9,844 nt of DNA, from NCBI GenBank assembly GCA_937891895.1, contig CALATN010000036.1:1-9844 (forward strand), read 5' to 3'. The notes under the pieces are model-generated. The model was given only the letters and a program-made list of their open reading frames with translations. It did not search any database and was not told the DNA's origin. Both the position numbers and the translations under genes were made by a program. Every line of letters starts with the position of its first letter. Positions within the stretch are counted from its first letter, which is position 1. This document shows, piece by piece, positions 5,324-9,844 of the stretch. This DNA is from an uncultured Clostridia bacterium. Lineage in GTDB: Bacteria > Bacillota > Clostridia > Oscillospirales > Ruminococcaceae.

Positions 5324-6028
5324 ATGTTTTATACCCAATTTTTAAAGATATGCAAAGAGCATAATGTAAAACCGACACCGTTAATTAAGTCTTTGGGGTT
5401 CAGCACGGGCAATCTGAAGAAATGGTCAGAGGGAGCTACTGTTAATTCTGATATTCTTGCAAAGTTAGCGGAGTATTTCAATGTTCCCGTAGATTATTTC
5501 TTCGAAGATGACGAGCCAGCCAACAAAATGGTAATAACTGATGACGGCAATTCTATCAAGAAAGTGTATAATGTGCTTGCGGCTCACCCCGACCATATAG
5601 CGAGTATGTATTCGGGCACGACGATTTCTTACGCCGACCTCAACAGGATAGCTGCATATATGAACTGCTCGGTTGAGTACCTTGTGCCTGCTGATTTAGC
5701 AGTTGAGGGCGCCGATGACGGCAAGACAAGCTCCGCCATTCCCGATAAAGACTGCATATTGAACATTCTTGAAAAGCTCGCAGGCAATGCTGCATACCGC
5801 TATCTTCAGGTCAGAATATCGTCCATCATCATTTCCAACCTTGCCAAGAAGAATATCACAATGGATAAGCTGATTGATATTAACCTATCTGAAAAGAAAA
5901 TCCGTGACCTGTACGACTTGGTAATGCCAGCAGAAAAGAAAAAAGGTCTGAATTTTTCAGACCTTATGAGGATTTCCGAGACTTTCAATGTCAGCTATGA
6001 TTTTATGTTGACGGGGAATGGGGAGTAA
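5324..6028 (+). CDS. XRE-family regulator with three tandem repeat modules
   Basis: This 234-aa protein is probably the element's repressor. Residues 1-61 form a Cro/cI-type helix-turn-helix (FLKICKEHNVKPTPLIKSLG, then GNLKKWSEG). The segment ends with the family-typical LAEYFNVPVDYFF, which in XRE proteins follows the recognition helix. Unusually, that end module recurs: ISYADLNRIAAYMNCSVEYL (101-120) and NFSDLMRISETFNVSYDFML (210-229). The protein therefore looks like three related HTH units, the later two partly degenerate, rather than one HTH with a peptidase or sensor domain. There is no LexA/cI-type Ser-Lys protease motif. The ribosome binding site AGGAG (5313-5317) lies 6 nt before the ATG. 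It is divergent from the excisionase-ATPase operon, with the operators between, and a terminator follows at 6045. Confidence 0.85.
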   Translation: MFYTQFLKICKEHNVKPTPLIKSLGFSTGNLKKWSEGATVNSDILAKLAEYFNVPVDYFFEDDEPANKMVITDDGNSIKKVYNVLAAHPDHIASMYSGTTISYADLNRIAAYMNCSVEYLVPADLAVEGADDGKTSSAIPDKDCILNILEKLAGNAAYRYLQVRISSIIISNLAKKNITMDKLIDINLSEKKIRDLYDLVMPAEKKKGLNFSDLMRISETFNVSYDFMLTGNGE

Positions 6029-6044
6029 TACATTTATCAAAGTT

Positions 6045-6078
6045 ATAATACCGTATCTGATTACAGGTACGGTATTAT
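6045..6078 (+). terminator. Terminator after the XRE gene
   Basis: ATAATACCGTA (6045-6055) pairs perfectly with TACGGTATTAT (6068-6078). The stem continues through a G-U wobble and CTG/CAG to an ATTA loop, giving about 15 bp. It begins 16 bases after the XRE stop. The 3' side is only moderately T-rich (TGTTAT), so efficiency is uncertain. It separates the regulator from the LytTR cassette and can also act on the minus strand. Confidence 0.65.
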
Positions 6079-6095
6079 TGTTATATGTGATGATT

Positions 6096-6109
6096 GCAAC
6101 TTATGTTGC
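6096..6109. promoter_or_regulatory. GCAAC-4-GTTGC palindrome upstream of the LytTR cassette
   Basis: GCAAC (6096-6100) and GTTGC (6105-6109) are perfect inverted arms around TTAT. The centre lies about 35 bases upstream of the -35 hexamer of the LytTR promoter, a distance typical of activator sites. LytTR regulators encoded beside DUF3021 membrane proteins are thought to control their own operons, so this is the most likely target. This is inferred from position only. Confidence 0.4.
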
Positions 6110-6136
6110 CTAAAACGCAGCTTGTGTTATTACATC

Positions 6137-6165
6137 TTGAAAGATAAAAAATTGTTTGCTATAAT
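6137..6165 (+). promoter_or_regulatory. Sigma-A promoter of the LytTR-DUF3021-CPBP operon
   Basis: TTGAAA (6137-6142) and a perfect TATAAT (6160-6165) are separated by exactly 17 bases. The promoter lies 22 bases upstream of the LytTR start codon. The strong core promoter suggests that basal expression does not require an activator, so control may be by repression or boosting. Confidence 0.8.
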
Positions 6166-6187
6166 TGTGGCATAAGGGGGCTGAACA

Positions 6188-6649
6188 ATGATACTAAAAC
6201 TGATAGAAGATATTAAGATAAAGCAAACACAGGTAACGATTGAATACAAGGAAAAGGATATAAAGGTTGATAAGCTCATAGATTTTGTAACTCATCTTGA
6301 CGAAATAGACAATAACATTATGGCAAGCTGCGACGGGCAGATTCATAGCCTTGACATTCACGATATACTGTATATTGAATCTGTGGACAGAAAGACTTTC
6401 TGCTATACATACAGCGAGGTTTACGAGTCGAATTTAAAACTTTATGAGATTGAAGAAAAATATCAATTCACAGATATGATGAGGGTTTCAAAATCAACTA
6501 TTGTGAATCTGAAAAAGATTGATTCGCTGAAACCAGATTTCGGCGGGAAAATACTTGCGACAATGGAGAATGGTGAAAAGCTGTATATATCCCGTCAGTA
6601 TTCGCCGCTTTTGAAAGAAAAATTAGGTATCGGAGGTAAAAGGCTATGA
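6188..6649 (+). CDS. LytTR-domain DNA-binding regulator
   Basis: This 153-aa transcription factor has no receiver domain. Residues 1-45 are a short charged N-terminal region. The LytTR domain spans about 50-147 and shows its hallmarks: IHDILYIESVDRKTFCYT (57-74), then FTDMMRVSKSTIVNLKKIDS (94-113) and LYISRQY (132-138). Stand-alone LytTR proteins of this size are typically encoded directly before a DUF3021 membrane protein, as here. The membrane protein is thought to hold the regulator or control its activity. The ribosome binding site AAGGGGG (6174-6180) is 7 nt from the ATG. The stop overlaps the next start by 4 nt (ATGA), indicating translational coupling. Targets are probably its own operon, perhaps through the upstream palindrome. 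The family assignment is secure. Confidence 0.9.
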   Translation: MILKLIEDIKIKQTQVTIEYKEKDIKVDKLIDFVTHLDEIDNNIMASCDGQIHSLDIHDILYIESVDRKTFCYTYSEVYESNLKLYEIEEKYQFTDMMRVSKSTIVNLKKIDSLKPDFGGKILATMENGEKLYISRQYSPLLKEKLGIGGKRL

Positions 6650-7086
6650 AAATATTTCTGAAAAATTCAATAGGTCAGATAGCAAGTACCTATGCCGTTA
6701 TGTGTTTGATTTTTGCCATAATCAGCACTGTGCGTGGTGTAACAACTATGCCGATTATGAGATTTTTTGAGCTGTTCATACTTGCAGTGATAGGCGGAGT
6801 GCTGATGGAGTTCGCATTTGGAAAATGCGTATTCAAACAGCTTTCGGACATAAAAAGAGTAAGCCTGTTTATTGCTCCTTTTGCGGCCATTACATTTCTG
6901 TGTGCTGTGATTTTTCAATGGATTACAGAGTATCAGAGCATAAGCGTGTATCTGAAATTTATCGGTATATTTTTAGGATGTGGATTACTTTCTGTACTAT
7001 TATTTGAAATTGAACACCGCATAAAGGGCAAGGAATATACGAAAAAACTTAAAGAGTATCAGAATAAGGAGTATAACAATGCTTAA
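6646..7086 (+). CDS. DUF3021-family four-helix membrane protein
   Basis: This 146-aa protein has four predicted transmembrane helices at roughly residues 12-30, 39-58, 72-90 and 101-122, and a highly charged cytoplasmic tail (HRIKGKEYTKKLKEYQNKEY). Size, topology and its place after a LytTR gene match DUF3021, whose members are believed to be membrane partners of LytTR regulators. No enzymatic motif is visible. The start overlaps the LytTR stop by 4 nt, with GGAGG at 6632-6636. Its own stop overlaps the next gene by 8 nt. In this setting it may sense membrane state or a peptide signal and pass it to the LytTR protein. That role is inferred. Confidence 0.8.
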   Translation: MKIFLKNSIGQIASTYAVMCLIFAIISTVRGVTTMPIMRFFELFILAVIGGVLMEFAFGKCVFKQLSDIKRVSLFIAPFAAITFLCAVIFQWITEYQSISVYLKFIGIFLGCGLLSVLLFEIEHRIKGKEYTKKLKEYQNKEYNNA

Positions 7087-7933
7087 GAAAACTGCACTTA
7101 ATAAAGCAGCACTCGGTATAGGTGCTATGTTTGGAATTTACTGGTGTTATTCCGTTATGATAAGCAATATGATTGATATACCGAAATTTGCAAATACGAT
7201 TATCGGACTGGTAAGTCTGTATGGATTAGGGCTCGCTGTTTATATGTTCATCATAAAAGCTATACCGAGTCAGAAAATAAATAAGGAAAAGATATCGAAA
7301 AAAACGGTTGCTGTGTGTTTTTTATTGCAATTTACCGCAATAATGATTTTATCATTACTGGTAAATATTTCATCGTTAGCAGTTCAGTCCGAGCAATCGA
7401 ATAATATTGATGCATTATCGCCTTACTCATTGTTTATGTTGCTTATATTCAACCCTGTTATTGAAGAATTTGTTTTCCGAAAGCTTTTGTCTGATAAATT
7501 ACATAAATACGGCGAAGGCTTTTTTATCCTTGTATCGGCATTCTGTTTTTCCATAGTTCACGGGGTATCGTTAGGATTGCCGCAGATTGTATATACATTT
7601 ATACTGGGACTTATCTGGTCATATCTTTACGCAAAAACAGGAAATTTCATTCTTGTTGTTGTAATGCACGCATTATCGAATTTCTTTGGCAGTATAATGG
7701 TTCAGTTCCTTTCGGGTATATCTATGGAGCTTGCAGGAATGTATTCAATGCTAATGATGGTATGTGCTATTGTTGGAGCAGTCCTGTTTATTGTCAATAA
7801 AAAGAAAATATCTGTTGACGGCAAAGCACATCTTTTCGGTAAAGAAGATATAAAAGCAGTTTTTACAAATCGAGGAATCTGGGTTTATACGGCGGTTACT
7901 GTAATATTTATTGTATTAAAATGTATAGTATAA
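7079..7933 (+). CDS. CPBP-family intramembrane metalloprotease (CAAX protease/Abi type)
   Basis: This 284-aa polytopic membrane protein, with about seven or eight hydrophobic helices, carries the complete CPBP (Rce1/Abi) active-site set. EEFVFR (Glu129, Glu130, Arg134) is motif 1, FSIVH (157-161, His161) is motif 2, and MHALSN (His197, Asn201) is motif 3. These residues lie in membrane helices and bind the catalytic metal or water. Bacterial members include bacteriocin self-immunity and peptide-maturation proteins, though many have unknown substrates. AAGGAG (7066-7071) precedes the ATG by 7 nt, and the start overlaps the DUF3021 gene by 8 nt. Coupling to a LytTR-DUF3021 pair resembles quorum-sensing or bacteriocin-immunity operons, but no bacteriocin precursor is visible nearby. 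The C-terminal 45 residues after Lys241 form a charged loop and a final helix. Confidence 0.88.
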   Translation: MLKKTALNKAALGIGAMFGIYWCYSVMISNMIDIPKFANTIIGLVSLYGLGLAVYMFIIKAIPSQKINKEKISKKTVAVCFLLQFTAIMILSLLVNISSLAVQSEQSNNIDALSPYSLFMLLIFNPVIEEFVFRKLLSDKLHKYGEGFFILVSAFCFSIVHGVSLGLPQIVYTFILGLIWSYLYAKTGNFILVVVMHALSNFFGSIMVQFLSGISMELAGMYSMLMMVCAIVGAVLFIVNKKKISVDGKAHLFGKEDIKAVFTNRGIWVYTAVTVIFIVLKCIV

Positions 7934-7941
7934 TACAACAA

Positions 7942-7961
7942 GGATAACACTCAAGTTATCC
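7942..7961. terminator. Short hairpin between convergent genes
   Basis: GGATAAC (7942-7948) and GTTATCC (7955-7961) form a 7-bp stem with a 6-nt loop in the 36-base gap between the CPBP stop and the end of the convergent ATPase gene. The 3' side on the + strand is T-rich (TGTAATTTTATTTA) and the other side is A-rich. It therefore probably terminates both transcripts, though it is weaker than the other hairpins in the window. Confidence 0.55.
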
Positions 7962-7969
7962 CTGTAATT

Positions 7970-9418
7970 TTATTTATACCCTACAATTTCATCCAAATCG
8001 CACAATACAATACGGTTGTCGCTCTCTGCTGTCTTGATTATATTCTCATCAAAACCACTCTCGGAGAATAGATAATAATAAAACTCCGCCTTGTCCTTAT
8101 ACGATGCCAGCTTTGCGGCGGCATCGAGATACTCGGAATATCTGAACGACTTGCCCTTAAACTTACACTCTCCCACAAGATATTTGTCAGACTGCTTTGA
8201 AATCGCCAGCAGGTCAATCTCGGTGTCGGCAAGCTCGGTCTGATTTTCCTTTCTTCGTACAGTTGTCTTGCCCCACCATCTGCCCATCTTCGAGTATCTG
8301 AACGGCAGTTCGCCTGCTTTCTGTAATTCTCTCACATATTCACGGCAGACATCTTCAAAGGACATTGCCGCGAATTCGTGGAGCAACGGCTCAACGGAAT
8401 ATTTATAAACGCCGTCAACATCTCCGCCTTCAAGCTCGGATATATTTGTGAACACAAAGGCATACCAGAAACGGAAGAAATTGTCGGTAATTCGGTACAA
8501 GCCTCTGTTTGTGTTGGCTTTCTCCTTTGTGCTTTCCGATACGGAAAATTCACGCTCGACTATTCCCAGCTCAATGAGATTTTTCAGATACACGCTGGTT
8601 TTCGATGTGTCATCAATAAGCGATTTTACGCTTATATCATTCAGCTTTGTATTTCCGAGGGCGACTGCCTCAATAATGGAGTTGTAAACGGGAGTTTCAC
8701 GCAGCTCCTGTCTTAACAGGAACTCGACCTCGCTGTATAGGGCACTACCTTTTGTGAGAATGCTTTTCTTGATATTTTCTTCAAGTGTTCTGCTGTTATC
8801 AAATTGTTGCAAATAATGGGGTATGCCGCCAAGAACGGAATATGCGATGACCTTATCTCTTGCAGAGTAGTCGGGAAAGAATTTTACTGCGTCGTAAAAT
8901 CCCATTTCGGTCATCTTGTATATGCCTGTTGCACGTCCGTAAAGTGGATTTTTCTCGGCAAGCAGTTCCTTTTCAATAAAGCTCATAGCACTGCCACAGA
9001 GAACAAGCATTATGTTTTCGTCTTTGAGGGTTTCGTCCCACAAATTCTGCAAAATTGAGGGAATACTTTCATTACCTTTGCACATATAGGGGAATTCATC
9101 AATAACAACCAGCTTTTTCTTGTCGCCGTAAGGCAGCTCTATTATACTGCGGATTGCCTTATCCCAATCGGAAAACTCTGATATATATGCACTTGCAGGG
9201 ATATTTTCCTTTAAGAGTTTTTCGGAGAATGTTTTGAGCTGGAGCTTGTCAGTACATTCGCGACAGGAGAAAAAAAGATGCGGCTTACCCTTGCAGAACT
9301 GTCGTAATGTTTCAGTTTTGCCCACACGTCTGCGGCCGTAAAGAACTATAAGCTCGCCCTTGTTGCTGTTGTAGCGGTCATTCAGAAATTGTAATTCAGC
9401 TTCTCTTCCTATGAACAT
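7970..9418 (-). CDS. ATP-binding protein with ATPase_2 and DUF234-like domains
   Basis: This 482-aa protein joins a STAND/AAA-like ATPase to a C-terminal nuclease-like region. Counting from the chosen start, Walker A is GRRRVGKTE (28-36) and Walker B is KLVVIDEFPY (102-111). The sensor segment LVLCGSAMSF (138-147) and LGGIPHYL (196-203) are typical of the archaeal-type ATPase_2 family. A winged-helix region lies around 225-300. Residues about 310-482 match DUF234, and EIDLLA (400-405) with GECKFK (416-421) gives a PD-(D/E)XK-like Asp...Glu-Cys-Lys signature. The function of this large family is not established; nuclease or defence roles have been suggested. The frame opens at a GTG (9427), but that codon lies within the Shine-Dalgarno GAGGTGA. 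The ATG at 9418, about 5 nt downstream of it, was chosen. It is monocistronic as far as seen and may be chromosomal. Confidence 0.85.
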   Translation of the reverse strand: MFIGREAELQFLNDRYNSNKGELIVLYGRRRVGKTETLRQFCKGKPHLFFSCRECTDKLQLKTFSEKLLKENIPASAYISEFSDWDKAIRSIIELPYGDKKKLVVIDEFPYMCKGNESIPSILQNLWDETLKDENIMLVLCGSAMSFIEKELLAEKNPLYGRATGIYKMTEMGFYDAVKFFPDYSARDKVIAYSVLGGIPHYLQQFDNSRTLEENIKKSILTKGSALYSEVEFLLRQELRETPVYNSIIEAVALGNTKLNDISVKSLIDDTSKTSVYLKNLIELGIVEREFSVSESTKEKANTNRGLYRITDNFFRFWYAFVFTNISELEGGDVDGVYKYSVEPLLHEFAAMSFEDVCREYVRELQKAGELPFRYSKMGRWWGKTTVRRKENQTELADTEIDLLAISKQSDKYLVGECKFKGKSFRYSEYLDAAAKLASYKDKAEFYYYLFSESGFDENIIKTAESDNRIVLCDLDEIVGYK

Positions 9419-9438
9419 ATATCTCACCTCGTTTATCT

Positions 9439-9464
9439 AATCGTGATTTAGTAAATCGTGATTT
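9439..9464. promoter_or_regulatory. Tandem AATCGTGATTT boxes in the ATPase promoter region
   Basis: AATCGTGATTT occurs twice, at 9439-9449 and 9454-9464, a 15-base repeat step. Each box is close to palindromic (AATC-GT-GATT). They lie between the candidate -10 hexamer and the ribosome binding site of the ATPase gene, where a bound protein would block initiation or early elongation. The binding protein is unknown; self-regulation by the ATPase's winged-helix region is one possibility. Confidence 0.5.
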
Positions 9465-9470
9465 GATATT

Positions 9471-9499
9471 GATATATCCTGTAACGGCAAGAAAATCAA
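9471..9499 (-). promoter_or_regulatory. Candidate promoter of the DUF234 ATPase gene
   Basis: On the minus strand TTGATT (complement of 9494-9499) and TATATC (complement of 9471-9476) are 17 bases apart. The -10 is a poor match to consensus, so this is a modest call. Transcription would begin close to the edge of the AATCGTGATTT boxes. Confidence 0.4.
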
Positions 9500-9554
9500 G
9501 TAGGAAGTGAAAAATACCTTGTTACTGTAAATTATTTGCTTATTATATATAGAC

Positions 9555-9588
9555 ACAACGCCGCAGAACATTCGTCCTGCAGCGTTGT
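9555..9588. terminator. GC-rich hairpin in the intergenic gap
   Basis: ACAACGCCGCAG (9555-9566) pairs with CTGCAGCGTTGT (9577-9588) with a single mismatch and a 10-nt loop. The stem stands out in an A/T-rich gap between two divergently oriented genes, where a terminator for either gene is not expected. Neither side has a clean T run. It may end a transcript from outside, be a small RNA hairpin, or mark an element boundary. Apart from this, the boxes at 9439-9464 and the candidate promoter, I see nothing in 9419-9713. Confidence 0.45.
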
Positions 9589-9713
9589 AAAATAATTCCG
9601 GTTCTTCTATTATTTTATTTTTCATCCATTATCATCTGAAATAAACTTTCAGCAAATAACTCATGCATCTCCATTTTGGGATGGTTAATTCTGTTTTCTA
9701 AGGAGGAACTATC

Positions 9714-9844
9714 ATGGGGAAGGAAGTCAGGGAGTTCAATAAGGAATTCGTTGAAGAACATCATATTAAGAGAAATATCGCATTTCGCTTTATGCCGATT
9801 TGTGGAAATGAGGAGGAACTGGAGGAGTTACCGCATCGAGTGTT
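9714..9844 (+). CDS. DUF5688-like protein, 5' part only (runs off the window)
   Basis: The frame opens with ATG at 9714, 7 nt after a perfect AAGGAGG (9700-9706), and stays open for 43 codons to the end of the window. Residues about 21-43 (from NIAFRF to NEEELEELPHRV) align without gaps with the middle of DUF5688 proteins. There the pattern is roughly IAYKLVNYEKN-ELL--VPHR-F followed by a conserved DLA segment that would fall beyond the window. In DUF5688 proteins this lies some 80-110 residues from the N-terminus. Here it starts at residue 21, and an in-frame TAA at 9699-9701 rules out an upstream extension. This is either a short family variant or a 5'-truncated copy that gained a new ribosome binding site. 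Family function is unknown; such genes are common, often multicopy, in Lachnospiraceae and Ruminococcaceae. Confidence 0.6.
   Translation, partial: MGKEVREFNKEFVEEHHIKRNIAFRFMPICGNEEELEELPHRV

Larger units (their letters stand above)
144..6028. mobile_element. Integrative mobilizable element (IME) backbone, right end not located
   Basis: The span holds a tyrosine integrase, a MobV relaxase with an adjacent oriT-like region, a TnpV-like protein, a RepA-like ATPase, an excisionase-like protein and a divergent XRE regulator. Together these form the standard backbone of a Firmicutes IME. There is no coupling protein and no type IV secretion gene, so mobilisation would depend on a helper conjugative element. 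The left boundary is taken as the base after the rpsI stop. The right boundary is arbitrary: it is set at the end of the XRE gene because everything to that point is plainly element-like. The LytTR/DUF3021/CPBP cassette and the genes after it may also belong to the element. Confidence 0.7.

Noticed and set aside
7941..7962. GGATAAC hairpin as a copy of the rpsI-end att core
   Set aside because: It shares only a few bases (GATAAC) with the rpsI stop region and is better explained as a terminator between convergent genes.
9437..9625. 62-codon minus-strand open frame between the ATPase gene and the last gene
   Set aside because: It has no Shine-Dalgarno sequence, runs through the GC-rich hairpin, the candidate promoter and the tandem boxes, and resembles no known family.

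Overview
The window looks like low-to-moderate GC Firmicutes DNA, most likely a Clostridia gut or rumen bacterium close to Ruminococcus/Oscillospiraceae. This rests on the RpsI C-terminus, strong AAGGAGG-type ribosome binding sites, near-consensus sigma-A promoters, and the gene families present; it is an inference, since no rRNA is present. The first 143 bases are the 3' end of rpsI (ribosomal protein S9). An integrative mobilizable element (IME) backbone begins immediately after it.

The backbone is mostly on the minus strand. In transcription order it has an excisionase-like winged-HTH gene and a RepA-like RecA/AAA ATPase (8-nt overlap), a TnpV-like small protein, a MobV relaxase preceded by an oriT-like pair of inverted repeats, and a tyrosine integrase next to rpsI. 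Three 11-bp-phased AACTAACA repeats between rpsI and the integrase gene look like integrase arm sites. A GNAT acetyltransferase with its own promoter sits in the opposite orientation between the ATPase and tnpV. It lies inside a pair of 38-bp inverted repeats, each built of four TTGCAA units on an 8-bp grid. No type IV secretion genes are visible, so transfer would need a helper element.

A divergent XRE-type regulator (+ strand) faces the excisionase-ATPase operon. The minus-strand promoter is a perfect TTGACA-17-TATAAT with a palindrome filling its spacer and a second, 18-bp-arm palindrome overlapping its start. This arrangement suggests a tightly controlled excision/replication switch.

To the right is a three-gene, translationally coupled membrane cassette on the + strand: a LytTR regulator, a DUF3021-type four-helix membrane protein and a CPBP (CAAX/Abi) membrane protease. 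It has its own strong promoter and an upstream GCAAC-4-GTTGC palindrome. Convergent to it is a 482-aa ATPase with a C-terminal PD-(D/E)XK-like region (ATPase_2 + DUF234). The last gene runs off the window and resembles the second half of DUF5688 proteins. No second copy of the rpsI end was found, so the right boundary of the element was not located. Whether the LytTR cassette, the DUF234 ATPase and the last gene are cargo or chromosome is open.
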